Positions 9,065-17,695 of a stretch of 64,000 bases of DNA are shown here, one piece after another; within the stretch, counting starts at the first letter, position 1, and each line of letters starts with the position of its first letter. The notes beneath the pieces are model-generated. The model was not told the origin of the DNA. It did no database searches and saw only the letters and a list, made by a program, of their open reading frames with translations. Source of the stretch: Paraburkholderia polaris (GTDB lineage Bacteria; Pseudomonadota; Gammaproteobacteria; Burkholderiales; Burkholderiaceae); NCBI RefSeq assembly GCF_012927345.1, contig NZ_JABBGJ010000005.1, positions 228,781-292,780 of the forward strand, given 5' to 3'. The translations under genes and the position numbers were made by a program.

Positions 9065-9897
9065 TCGACCTAGACTACGCACACGACGGCGCCGTCGCGC
9101 TGCTGACGCTCAAGCGGCCGCCTGCGAACGCGTTCACGCCGGACGGCTTGCTACTGTTGCAGCAGACTGTCGAGCGTCTGAATGGCGAAGCCCGCGTGCG
9201 GGCCATCGTGATCACGGGTGACGGCCCCAAGTTCTTCAGCGCGGGAGCCGACCTGAACACGTTCGCCGACGGCAATCGCGAGGTTGCGCGCACGGCGGCG
9301 ACGCGTTTCGGTGCAGCGTTCGAGACCTTGCAGAACGCGCGGCCGGTGGTGATTGCGGCGATCAACGGTTATGCAATGGGCGGCGGACTCGAATGCGCGC
9401 TGGCCTGCGACATCCGGATCGCCGAGCAGCACGCGTTGATGGCTTTGCCCGAAACGGCGGTGGGTTTGCTGCCATGCGGCTGCGGCACGCAGACGTTGCC
9501 GTGGCTGCTCGGCGAAGGCTGGGCCAAACGGATGATCCTGACCGGTGAACGCGTCGATGCGGCGACCGCATTGCGTATCGGTCTGGTCGAAGAAGTGGTG
9601 GAAAAGGGCGCCGCTCGCGAGGCCGCGCTGACCATGGCGGCGCGTGTCGCGACATTGAGCCCGCAAGCGGTCGGCTTTAGCAAGACGCTAATTCACCAGG
9701 GCCGCAACGGCGTGCCGCGCGCGGCGGCATTGGCGGTGGAGCGGGAACGCTTTATCGATCTGTTCGACGGCGCCGATCAGCGCGAAGGCGTCAATGCGTT
9801 TCTCGAGAAACGCGCGCCACGCTGGCAGGTGACGCAGGCTGGACACGTGGGGAGCGCTGACCAGGTCGCAAACGTCGAGCAGGAGACCCATCGATGA
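9061..9897 (+). CDS. Enoyl-CoA hydratase (probable methacrylyl-CoA hydratase)
   Basis: 278 aa, crotonase superfamily: oxyanion-hole segment FSAGADLNTFADG and the GYAMGGGLECALACDIR helix, with Glu residues in LPETAVGLLP. In this operon the expected reaction is hydration of methacrylyl-CoA to 3-hydroxyisobutyryl-CoA. It overlaps mmsB upstream and the next gene downstream by 4 bp each (ATGA), so the three are translationally coupled. The C-terminus (after about residue 255) is a short extension without recognisable motif. Confidence 0.9.
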   Translation: MIDLDYAHDGAVALLTLKRPPANAFTPDGLLLLQQTVERLNGEARVRAIVITGDGPKFFSAGADLNTFADGNREVARTAATRFGAAFETLQNARPVVIAAINGYAMGGGLECALACDIRIAEQHALMALPETAVGLLPCGCGTQTLPWLLGEGWAKRMILTGERVDAATALRIGLVEEVVEKGAAREAALTMAARVATLSPQAVGFSKTLIHQGRNGVPRAAALAVERERFIDLFDGADQREGVNAFLEKRAPRWQVTQAGHVGSADQVANVEQETHR

Positions 9898-11033
9898 GCG
9901 CCGTGCAGAGCGTCGCACTCGATACAAGCGTAGAAGTGGAGCGCGAGATTCTGTTTCGCGTCGTCAATCGTGTGGCGATCATCACGCTGAACCGGCCGGC
10001 CGCCCTCAATGCGTTATCGCACGCCATGGTGCGCGAACTCGCCGTACTGGTCGAGCATTGCCGTACCGATGACGGCATCGTTGCCCTCGTGCTGAAAGGC
10101 GCGGGCGCGAAGGGGTTTTGCGCCGGCGGCGACGTGCGCGAGGTGCACCGGCTCGCGAAGAATGGCGACAGCCGGTGGCTCGCGTTTTTCGTTGACGAAT
10201 ACCGGCTCGACTACGCGCTGCACACGTTTCCCAAACCGGTGGTCGCCTTGCTCGACGGTATCTCGATGGGCGGCGGCATGGGGCTCGGCCAGGCGGCGCG
10301 GCTGCGCATCGTCACGGAGCGCAGCAAGATCGCGATGCCGGAGACGCGCATCGGCTTTCTGCCCGACGTCGGCGCGACGCGTTTCCTGAGCGTGATGCCG
10401 GCGGAGGTTGAACTGTATGTTGGCCTCACCGGCGTGACGTTATCTGGCGCCGATGCGCTGCGGCTGCAACTGGCGGATCTGTGCGTGCCGGTGGACTGGC
10501 TTGTCACCTTCGAAGAGCGCCTGCAGCGCATGTCGCATGCGGGTGACTTGATGGCCGCATTGCGCGGGGTGTTCGAGCCACCGTGCAATATTATTCCGCA
10601 TGCTGCGTTGGGGTCGTTTACCCAGTTGATTCTGAGGCATTTCGATCGGCGTTCGAGCATCGAGCGGATCGTCGCGACTTTGCGGCACGATCTGGAGCGC
10701 GAGCCCGCGCGTGAGGTAAAGCAGTGGCTGCAGTCTGCTTATGACGCGATGGTTGGGCACTCGCCTACGATGCTGTATGTCACGCGTGAGGCGCTATTGC
10801 GCGGGCGGCAGATGAGCTTGGCGGAGTGTTTCCGGATGGAACTCGGCATCGTCAAGCGGGTGATCGAGGAAGGTGATTTCTGCGAAGGCGTGAGGGCGCA
10901 GTTGATCGATAAGGATCGCAAGAGTCGGTGGGCGCCCGCGACGCTCTCGGAGGTGCGGCCGGAACGAGTCCGGCATTTTTTGGCTTCGCCGTGGAGGTTG
11001 GAAGCGCATCCGCTGGTTGGTTTGGGGGCTTAG
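9894..11033 (+). CDS. 3-hydroxyisobutyryl-CoA hydrolase (HIBCH-like crotonase)
   Basis: 379 aa, longer than simple enoyl-CoA hydratases, matching the ECH_2/HIBCH class. Motifs: GAGAKGFCAGGDVREVHR, ISMGGGMGLGQAARLRI, MPETRIGFLPDVGATRFL, and the C-terminal region with FRMELGIVKRVIEEGDFCEGVRA cut into its HIBCH-typical spacing. It releases free 3-hydroxyisobutyrate from CoA, the step between the hydratase and MmsB. It is the last gene of the operon, starting inside the stop of the hydratase (ATGA at 9894). Confidence 0.9.
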   Translation: MSAVQSVALDTSVEVEREILFRVVNRVAIITLNRPAALNALSHAMVRELAVLVEHCRTDDGIVALVLKGAGAKGFCAGGDVREVHRLAKNGDSRWLAFFVDEYRLDYALHTFPKPVVALLDGISMGGGMGLGQAARLRIVTERSKIAMPETRIGFLPDVGATRFLSVMPAEVELYVGLTGVTLSGADALRLQLADLCVPVDWLVTFEERLQRMSHAGDLMAALRGVFEPPCNIIPHAALGSFTQLILRHFDRRSSIERIVATLRHDLEREPAREVKQWLQSAYDAMVGHSPTMLYVTREALLRGRQMSLAECFRMELGIVKRVIEEGDFCEGVRAQLIDKDRKSRWAPATLSEVRPERVRHFLASPWRLEAHPLVGLGA

Positions 11034-11084
11034 GGATGGTGATGTAGGTGGTGCTTGTTCTTTTGGTTGTCTGCGGTGTTGGGG

Positions 11085-11200
11085 TTTCCTTGATTTGTTC
11101 GTGGTCTATTAGCGTTGCCCCTGTGCGGGGCGGCACTTACTTTCTTTGCCGCCGCCGCAAAGAAAGATAAGCAAAGAAAGCGGCTCAAACCGCTCATGCT
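11085..11200. repeat. Burkholderia-type extragenic repeat
   Basis: The stretch tggtctattagcgttgcccc, followed by tgtgcgggg and a ttctttgccgc/gcaaagaaag inverted repeat, sits just after the operon. A close relative lies after gltA at 63635-63702. The core cccc-tgtg-cgggg is a small hairpin. Such elements recur downstream of genes in Burkholderia genomes (recalled, not searched). A further inverted repeat CGCCGACGC...GCGTCGGCG (11306-11338) lies between it and the MFS gene stop. Confidence 0.75.
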
Positions 11201-11349
11201 AAGTGGGCATCGTGGCTTGCAAGTGGTAGTGGCCCCGTAGAGTCTGTGTTCGTGCACCTGCATGCGCTAGTGACAAGGGCGTCATACTTCCGGCGGCGCT
11301 GCGCGCGCCGACGCGGTGTTTCTGGAGATGCGTCGGCGTGCTTATGACA

Positions 11350-12606
11350 TCAACCTTCTCCGACTGTGTCACCCCGCAATACGCCTGTTGGTGGCATCGT
11401 GTTTTGCGCCCCGTGAACCCGGGAAACCCAGAGCACTCCGATTAGCGCGATGGCGACTGCTACCCATCCGACCATCCCATATCCCATGATCTGTCCGGTC
11501 GGTGAACTGCTCAGCATCAAGCCGCCAATCCACGCGCCACACCCCGTGCCCAAGGCCTGCAGCGCGCTATTCGCGCTGAGAAAAGCGCCGCGGCGGGCAG
11601 GCTCGGGTACGGTTGTCAGCAAGGCCTGCATCGGCACCATCCGCCCTGACAACAACACCATGAAAAATGGGAAAAACAGTACCAGTGCGTAGAACGGCAG
11701 ATCCGGCAGATGCGTCACAAACAGGACGGGCAGAAACGAAAGTACCGCCAAAATCCGGAATACGCGCCGCGTGCCGAACCGATCGGCAAGTCTGCCCACC
11801 CGGCGTGATGTGAAGAACGTTGCCGCGCCACCCGCCATATACAGCCACGACAACTGCGCCGGGGCTACGCCATGATTGGCGACCAATACCGGCGAGATAA
11901 AGGGGATCACCAACATGTGCGCGACCATCATCATGAAAGTCAGCGCAAACGCATTCATATGCCGCGGGTTGCTCAACAACCGCCACAAATCAGGTAGCAC
12001 GTCGCCAAGCGCCGGCTGGCGGCGGCTCAAATGCTCGGCCAGCGAAGGGACGAGTTGCCATCCGGCCACCCAGACGAGCAGCGACAGCACCACCAGCAAA
12101 TAGAACGGCGCGGCCCAGTTGAAGTGCGCGCCTAGCATCACGCCAGCCGGCACGCCGGCTATCGCGGCCAATGAAAAGGCCGTCATGATCGTGCCGGTCG
12201 CGGCGCCGCGGCGTTGCACCGGAATCACGTCGCCGACGATCGCCATGATCACCGAGCCCAACACGCCACCCGTAATGCCCGCAAAAGCGCGCGCAGCAAG
12301 CAGAAGGGGAAAGCTGCTCGCCAATGCGCACGCCAGGTTCGACAGCGCGAACAGCGCATAAACGGTCAGCAACAGACGACGCCGGTCGAAGCGGTCGATA
12401 TAGGTCGCCGCGAATAACCCCGACAGCCCCGAACACCACGAATACGCGGACACGGCCGTGGCAAACGCGGCTGGTGTGATGCTGAACGAGTGCATGATCT
12501 GCGGGCCAAGCGGCATCATCACCATGAAGTCCATGATGATGGTGAACTGCGTCAGCGCAAGCAGCCACAGCAATCGGCGCTCGTGCTTTGTGCTAATTGA
12601 ATACAT
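11350..12606 (-). CDS. MFS transporter (AraJ/Bcr-like efflux)
   Basis: 418 aa, about 12 hydrophobic helices. It has the N-half MFS loop AATYIDRFDRRRLLLTVYALF and a C-half loop GRLADRFGTRRVFRILAVL. The stop-to-start gap to the reductase gene upstream is 77 bp on the same strand, and a His-rich metal-sensing PadR regulator precedes that, so it is probably the third gene of one operon. Substrate is unknown; by context a metal, metal chelate or siderophore is most likely. ATG at 12606 is preceded by aaggaa. Confidence 0.85.
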   Translation of the reverse strand: MYSISTKHERRLLWLLALTQFTIIMDFMVMMPLGPQIMHSFSITPAAFATAVSAYSWCSGLSGLFAATYIDRFDRRRLLLTVYALFALSNLACALASSFPLLLAARAFAGITGGVLGSVIMAIVGDVIPVQRRGAATGTIMTAFSLAAIAGVPAGVMLGAHFNWAAPFYLLVVLSLLVWVAGWQLVPSLAEHLSRRQPALGDVLPDLWRLLSNPRHMNAFALTFMMMVAHMLVIPFISPVLVANHGVAPAQLSWLYMAGGAATFFTSRRVGRLADRFGTRRVFRILAVLSFLPVLFVTHLPDLPFYALVLFFPFFMVLLSGRMVPMQALLTTVPEPARRGAFLSANSALQALGTGCGAWIGGLMLSSSPTGQIMGYGMVGWVAVAIALIGVLWVSRVHGAQNTMPPTGVLRGDTVGEG

Positions 12607-12683
12607 CGGTCAATTCCTTGTTTTTGTTCGACGCACGCCGTTTGCAGGACTCGCGCAGTTCATTGCGCGAATGCTGCGGACAG

Positions 12684-13508
12684 TCAATCGTCGAGCGATT
12701 CGTGTACCGCTTCGGCACCCTGTTTCCAGTAGCTGGCCGCGCGAATGCGCGACTTGTCGACGCCACGTTCGGTGCACAGGTGGTAGCGCACCGCACGCAT
12801 CGTCGAGGATTCGCCGGCGGCCCACACGTAGCCTTCACCGTCTTCAGGCAAGTAGATTTCGCGTACCGCTTGCAGCAAGGCCTCGCCGCGATAGCCCGAT
12901 TCGCTGCGATGGCGCCAGACGATATGCAGTTCGGCCTGCGTCGCGAATTCGATCTGTGCCGACAGATCGGCCACTTCGATCACCGCCGCGACGCGTGTGC
13001 CGGCGGGCAATTCTTCAAGGCGGCGGGCAATGGCCGGCAACGCCGTATCGTCGCCGATCAGCAGATGCCAGTCGAAGCCGGTCGGTATCACCAGCGAGCC
13101 GCGCGGGCCGCCAATGCCGAGATACTGGCCCACTTTGGCTTGCGCTGCCCACGTTGCAGCCGGGCCGGCCTCGTGCATGGCGAACTCGATGTCCAGTTCG
13201 CGCGCGTCAGCGTCGAAGCGGCGTGGTGTGAAATCGCGAGCCGTCGGCCGCTGGCCTGCGGGAAACACGGGACCGTCGGGGCCGGCTTCCGGCAACGCGG
13301 GTTTGTCGGCGCCGGGTTCGGGGAAGAACACTTTGATGTGATCGTCGAACGAAGCGGAGACGAAGTCATACAGATCGTCGCCCGTGAAGGTGACGCGAAT
13401 CAGATGCGGGGTCAGCGCGTGTACCTGTTTGACCTGCACCAGACGGAACTTCAGCGGATGCCGCACGCGATGGACTGCCAGATCGGCCCGGTTGTCATTT
13501 GTCAGCAT
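12684..13508 (-). CDS. yqjH: Siderophore-interacting protein / NADPH-dependent ferric reductase (YqjH-like)
   Basis: 274 aa from the ATG at 13508, chosen because aggag lies 9 nt upstream; the open frame continues 48 codons further but overlaps the regulator gene. Domains: FAD-binding 9 (VKQVHALTPHLIRVTFTG, YTPRRF-like FTPRRFDADARELDIEF) and a C-terminal SIP domain (WAAGESSTMRAVRYHL). It reduces ferric chelates in the cytoplasm to release iron. Neighbour of a YqjI-like regulator, as in E. coli yqjH-yqjI, although here both genes point the same way. Ferredoxin-NADP reductase-like activity on other substrates is possible. Confidence 0.88.
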   Translation of the reverse strand: MLTNDNRADLAVHRVRHPLKFRLVQVKQVHALTPHLIRVTFTGDDLYDFVSASFDDHIKVFFPEPGADKPALPEAGPDGPVFPAGQRPTARDFTPRRFDADARELDIEFAMHEAGPAATWAAQAKVGQYLGIGGPRGSLVIPTGFDWHLLIGDDTALPAIARRLEELPAGTRVAAVIEVADLSAQIEFATQAELHIVWRHRSESGYRGEALLQAVREIYLPEDGEGYVWAAGESSTMRAVRYHLCTERGVDKSRIRAASYWKQGAEAVHESLDD

Positions 13509-13590
13509 AAGGGTGTCACTCCTGTTGGTTTGATTGGCGTTCGAAGGTGCGCATGGGCAGCTTCGAACGCGAGTGTCGGATAGCGCAATC

Positions 13591-14625
13591 TCAAGCGGTC
13601 GGTTCGCTGCTGCCTTCGACGGGACCGGGATTGCCTTCGCCTTCGATTTCATTTGCCGCGCGCATCAGGATCGCGGCGATGCGGCGCTGTTCGGCAGCCG
13701 GCACGTTGTCACGGCGCAGGAGCGCATGCTTCAGCGCGCGGCGCGCTTCGCTCAGTTCCGGCAGCCAGCCGCCTTCGCTGATGTCGGCCGGCTCCTCGCC
13801 GGCAAACGCGCGGCGCACGGAATCCATCTTGCGGGCGATATGCGTCAGTTTGGCGAGCATCAGTTCGACGCGGTCGCGGTTAGTGGCCAGGTACTCGCGG
13901 CCCGCTTGCGACAGTTCGTAACGCTTGCGGTTGCCTTCGAGCTGCACAGTCACGTAGCCGAGTTCTTCCAGATACGTGAGCGCCGGATAGACCATGCCGG
14001 GACTCGGGCTATAGAAGCCATTCGAGCGCGTTTCGAGCGCTTTGATTAGCTCGTAACCGTGGCTCGGCTGTGCGTCGATCATCGAGAGCAGCAGCAATTG
14101 CAGATCGTCAGAGCTGAATTTGCGGCCGCGCGGAAAACCGTCGCCGTCGCCACCGAAGCCGCCCGGGCCACCGCCGCCGAAGCGTCCGCCGCGACCACCA
14201 CCGCGATGCTCGTGATGACGGCCGATCACGTGCCACAGTGCGTGAAGCGAGAAGCGGTCGTGCCCGTGATGGCCAAAGCGGTGGTCGTGGCCGAAGCTGC
14301 GGCGTTCACTACGGTTGCCATGGCCGCGTTCGTTGCCGTGAAGCTCGCGTCGGTCGCCGTGGCCGCGCTCGTCGCCGTGAAACTCGTGTCGGCCACCGTG
14401 GCCGCGTTCGTTGCCATGAAACTCGTGCCAGTCGCCACGGCCGCCATGACGGCGTTCGAAGCGTTCGCCGCGTTGTTCGCCGCCGCGCTCGCCGCGGAAC
14501 TCGCCGCCGCGCTCATAGTGACGGGCGAACGCATGCCAAAGCGCATGCAAAGACGGGCGGTCATGCCCAGAGAAGAAACCTTCGTCCGCGCCACGCGAGC
14601 GGGAAAAGCGATGTTGATGACGCAT
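13591..14625 (-). CDS. yqjI: YqjI-like PadR regulator with long His-rich N-terminus
   Basis: 344 aa from the ATG at 14625, preceded by gggag at proper spacing; an ATG 5 codons earlier lacks one. Residues 170-280 are a PadR winged helix (LQLLLLSMIDAQPSHGYELI, SPGMVYPALTYLEELGYV, GNRKRYELSQAGREYL). The first 170 residues contain about 25 His, no Cys, an internal duplication of the segment SLHALWH, and three 13-residue repeats of the type HEFHG(N/D)ERGHG. E. coli YqjI has a shorter His/Cys-rich N-terminus that binds nickel and controls the ferric reductase YqjH, and here the reductase gene follows directly. Metal sensing is therefore a strong inference; which metal is unknown. Confidence 0.87.
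   Translation of the reverse strand: MRHQHRFSRSRGADEGFFSGHDRPSLHALWHAFARHYERGGEFRGERGGEQRGERFERRHGGRGDWHEFHGNERGHGGRHEFHGDERGHGDRRELHGNERGHGNRSERRSFGHDHRFGHHGHDRFSLHALWHVIGRHHEHRGGGRGGRFGGGGPGGFGGDGDGFPRGRKFSSDDLQLLLLSMIDAQPSHGYELIKALETRSNGFYSPSPGMVYPALTYLEELGYVTVQLEGNRKRYELSQAGREYLATNRDRVELMLAKLTHIARKMDSVRRAFAGEEPADISEGGWLPELSEARRALKHALLRRDNVPAAEQRRIAAILMRAANEIEGEGNPGPVEGSSEPTA
14318..14434. repeat. Three 39-bp in-frame repeats inside the regulator gene
   Basis: Units 14318-14356, 14357-14395 and 14396-14434 encode (minus strand) the 13-residue His/Arg/Gly repeats of the YqjI-like protein. They differ by a few substitutions. Being 39 bp, gain or loss of a unit keeps the frame. Confidence 0.85.
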
Positions 14626-14662
14626 GCTGGGTACTCCCATTTGTGTCTTAAGATGTGTCGTA

Positions 14663-14674
14663 AGATATATATCT
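14663..14674. promoter_or_regulatory. Palindrome upstream of the PadR regulator (candidate operator)
   Basis: Perfect 12-bp palindrome agatatatatct, 38 bp upstream of the regulator start. It sits within an A/T-rich stretch that repeats taagat/aaagat three times (14647-14680), sharply unlike the GC-rich surroundings. PadR proteins bind short A/T-rich palindromes and often repress their own gene, so this is the best operator candidate for autoregulation. Confidence 0.5.
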
Positions 14675-14998
14675 AAAGATAGTTTGTCAAACCTATTTTT
14701 GCCTCGTATGGGCACGCAACAAAGTCTGCAGCCTATGAAACCGCCGCGTTCGGCGACAACAAGGTCTGCGGGAAGTCCGAAAAGCGCATTGCGATGCAGC
14801 ATTTTTCCGACGCTTAATCGCGCTTTATCGCCTGAAAATAGGGCGGGTTCCCGGCAGTCCATCGGCAAACCATTAATGGGGTGGTAGTCGATACGGTGCC
14901 TTGGGTTAATCGGATGTCTTTCAACGCGTAACCTCGGGCGCTGTCGCTCACGCGTGATCGCATCTGGGTCGAAGCGCGATTGCGATTCCACGTCTTCA

Positions 14999-15544
14999 TC
15001 AGGATGAATCTGAGGTAGCGAACGGCCTGATGTCCTTCGTGCGTGATTGCTCTAGCGGATCCAATGGGGCCGATTGTCGAGTTTTGATCGACGTTGATCG
15101 AATGCAGAGGGAGCGTCGTGTCGGGGGACCGCTTAGGAGCCTGCATTGTTTGCATCCGCTAGGGCGGTACGCGAGCAGGTCGTGGCGCGTCAAGTCCGAC
15201 AGCGGCCCGAGCCGCTCGCGCTCGCACCAGGCGATCAGCCGTCGCAGGTCAGCCAGATAGGCGCGCCGCGTGTGCGGCGAGCGGCTGGCGCGATCGCGCA
15301 GGAAGAGGATCACCGCATGGGCATCGTCGGCCACCCCGAGGGTGTTCGTGACCATCTACGGATTGACGAAGCGGCCCGCCCGCGCGAGCCATCCGCCGGC
15401 GGTGCTGGCGGCCCAATTGACATTGGGGGCGCCGGCGCGCGGCGGTTCGAGGGTCACTAACCAGACGCCGGTTGCGGCGGGTGCCGCTGCATCGTTCGCG
15501 GGAAGCAGGGTGTTTGCGCAGGAAACCAGCTGCGTGGCTGGCAC
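14999..15544 (-). pseudogene. Tyrosine recombinase (phage-type integrase) N-terminal remnant
   Basis: On the minus strand the segment SRSPHTRRAYLADLRRLIAW followed by CERERLGPLSDLTRHDLLAY is the SAM-like core-binding domain of XerC/D-type integrases. The reading frame upstream (15544-15359) is in the same frame but interrupted by a TAG at 15356-15358, immediately followed by an ATG. After LLAY (near 15165) the family resemblance stops and no catalytic domain (R..HxxR..Y) is present. So this is a decayed, truncated recombinase gene. Whether the part upstream of the TAG belongs to it is uncertain. Confidence 0.65.
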
Positions 15545-15965
15545 TGGATGACGACTACCTGCACTGGCCGACGTGGTGCCGCGAGCAGCTGGTCCGCACG
15601 ACGAAGTGCTTGGGATAAGTGCGCCACACGTGCTCGACGAGCTGAAAACGAAGCTACTTCTGCTGCACGAGCCGCAGGCTCAGTGACGGAGAATCACGTA
15701 CGCGCTGATCTTATTCTGATCGCATGCCCGTATCTCGGGCCCGCTGAAGTAACCCCGGTGACCGTTGCGCAGGTACCCGGCTGCAAAGGCAGAAATCCCC
15801 GAACTCGCATACGTGAAGCACGCGCGCGAGCGCTTTCGCGACGAAGCCCGGTTGACCAGGCATAGCCGGACTGTCGGCTTCGAACTGGGCGCCATCGTAC
15901 GCTCGACGAACGGCTGGCTCATCGTCGCCTCGCCGCTCGTGTCGCCAATCGGTGAACTTTGCTTC
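15545..15965. other. Intergenic stretch without recognisable gene
   Basis: Short open frames exist on both strands but none shows a family motif or a convincing ribosome-binding site. It probably belongs to the same decayed mobile region as the integrase remnant. Confidence 0.4.
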
Positions 15966-17555
15966 TCAGGAAAACATCGAGCGCGTGTAAGCCATCAAGC
16001 GAGGCACAATCTCGTCTTCCAGGCGCGCAACAGTCCAGTCCCGCTTCGGAGCGGACACCACCATTGCACCAAGCACCTGACCATCGGCTTTGACGATCGG
16101 CGCGGCGACATTGACTTCGAACATGATCGATTGCTGGTCGGTGAAGGCATAACCCTTTTCGCGAGCTGTAGTGATGATCCGGCGCAGAGCGCTCTTGTCG
16201 GTGATCGTGAACGGGGTGATGGCCTTGGGCGCACTGTTCGCAATGACTGCATCGAGTCGATCATCGTCCAGCGTTGAAAGAATCGCGAGCCCACCCGATG
16301 TACTGAGCACAGGCAGCCGTTCGCCAATGAAGGCGGTGTGGAAATCGGCGTGTGGATGGCTCTGTACATGCAGCAAGTGCACGATGTCTGCTTCCGCAGA
16401 CATACAGAACGAGCAACGCAGCCCACAATCGTCACGGAGCTGAACCAGACGTGGCCATACCGTCTTGATGATGCGGTTGCTCATCTGAAAATTGAACAGC
16501 ATGTCGAGCGTCTTCACGGTCAGCCGGAAGGTTTTGTGCCGTGCATCTTTCTCGACGTAGCCACGTGCCATCAGCGTGTCGACGATTCGCTGGACGGTTG
16601 CTATCGGAAGTCCGGTCAAGCGGTGCAGGGCGGTCAGCGTAGGTACCGAGTTGGCGGGCGTGAACGCTTCAAGGACCCGGAAACCGCGCGCGACCGACGC
16701 GATGAGCAACGGATCGTCTTCGTCTTCTTTGGGGGCTGCCAGCGCGTCCTTGCCCTCGGCAGGGCGCGATACCGTGCGCGACCACGTCTGGATCCTGAGA
16801 TTGGAGAGCGCGCGTGCGGTGGCCAGCACGGGCTGCACAAACTGGCTTGCCAGATCGTCCTCGCTCACTTCGCCGAGCCATCCGGATACCGATACGGCGG
16901 CAAGACACTCACCGCTCGCGTCGAGCACGGCGGCGCTGATCGTCGTTAAGTCGTTGACGCTGCTGCCGGCTTCGAGGACATAACCTCGCGCAGTTGCGTC
17001 TGCCAGCGTGCGTTCGCAGGCGGCCTGCTCATCGGGCGTCAGGCCAGGATCGGAAATCCCCGCCAACTCCGCGATCCGCTCAACCTGGACCTCGGCAGGC
17101 AGGTGCGACAGCATCGCGCGTCCGGGCGCGGAAGCGAGCGCCGGCAAGCGTTCGCCGATCGGCGCCATCTCGCGTGAATCGGCTGCGGACGGCACGCGCG
17201 CGAGGTTGACGATGTCCGCTCCCTGCATCACCCACAAGTCCGCGCGCAGATGCGTGCGTGCGCTCAGATCGACCAGCGCGGGCATGGCCAGATCGATCAG
17301 GTGATTCGTGCTGATAAAGGTGTGTGCGATGCACGCGCTCCGGTACGTCAGCGACAGCGCCGACGACACCTCATCGCGGTGCAGATACCCGCAGCGCACG
17401 AGGGTATGCGCGATGCGTTGCGCGCTGCTGCGGTTCATGCCTGTCAGGGCGGCAATTTCGGTAATGCGCAGATCCGGCGCCGCAGGGCCAAACGCCTCAA
17501 GCACCGTCAGCGCTTTGTCGAGCGCGGCGATCTGAGAACGATGGTCTTCACTCAT
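15966..17555 (-). CDS. Double IclR regulator: two complete IclR units fused in one protein
   Basis: 529 aa, twice the normal IclR length (about 250-270). Start ATG 17555 is fixed by ggagg (17565-17569); a TTG 8 codons upstream is less likely. Unit 1: HTH in residues 8-60 (ITEIAALTGMNRSSAQRIAH), effector domain about 70-245. A short acidic linker (KEDEDD) follows. Unit 2: HTH about 280-340 (LTALHRLTGLPIATVQRIVD), effector domain about 345-525 (GERLPVLSTSGGLAIL). Both units keep the IclR layout but differ in sequence, so this is an old duplication. It is divergent from a polyamine-type ABC transporter operon and likely controls it. Confidence 0.92.
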   Translation of the reverse strand: MSEDHRSQIAALDKALTVLEAFGPAAPDLRITEIAALTGMNRSSAQRIAHTLVRCGYLHRDEVSSALSLTYRSACIAHTFISTNHLIDLAMPALVDLSARTHLRADLWVMQGADIVNLARVPSAADSREMAPIGERLPALASAPGRAMLSHLPAEVQVERIAELAGISDPGLTPDEQAACERTLADATARGYVLEAGSSVNDLTTISAAVLDASGECLAAVSVSGWLGEVSEDDLASQFVQPVLATARALSNLRIQTWSRTVSRPAEGKDALAAPKEDEDDPLLIASVARGFRVLEAFTPANSVPTLTALHRLTGLPIATVQRIVDTLMARGYVEKDARHKTFRLTVKTLDMLFNFQMSNRIIKTVWPRLVQLRDDCGLRCSFCMSAEADIVHLLHVQSHPHADFHTAFIGERLPVLSTSGGLAILSTLDDDRLDAVIANSAPKAITPFTITDKSALRRIITTAREKGYAFTDQQSIMFEVNVAAPIVKADGQVLGAMVVSAPKRDWTVARLEDEIVPRLMAYTRSMFS

Positions 17556-17582
17556 TAGGGGTTCCTCCAGGGGCGGCAAAAA

Positions 17583-17627
17583 TCGATTGACATCGACTTT
17601 TGGTCGAATAATGATTGCGTCAATCGA
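17583..17627. promoter_or_regulatory. Nested palindromes and promoter in the IclR/ABC divergent region
   Basis: Outer inverted repeat TCGATTGAC (17583-17591) / GTCAATCGA (17619-17627), perfect 9-bp arms 27 bp apart. Inner inverted repeat TCGAC-N5-GTCGA at 17593-17607. A rightward promoter fits inside: TTGACA at 17587-17592, 17-bp spacer, aatgat at 17610-17615. The site lies 28 bp upstream of the regulator start and 69 bp upstream of the ABC ATPase start. It is a good candidate operator for a regulator carrying two DNA-binding units. Confidence 0.6.
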
Positions 17628-17695
17628 ATATCAGTAACAATAATCGCATTGCGGTAAAGCGTCAAGTGTTCACAGCAAAGCCAAGGAGCAACACA

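Noticed and set aside
13591..14991. Longer PadR regulator starting upstream of 14640
   Set aside because: The upstream part crosses an A/T-rich promoter-like region; the ATG at 14625 has the only good Shine-Dalgarno.
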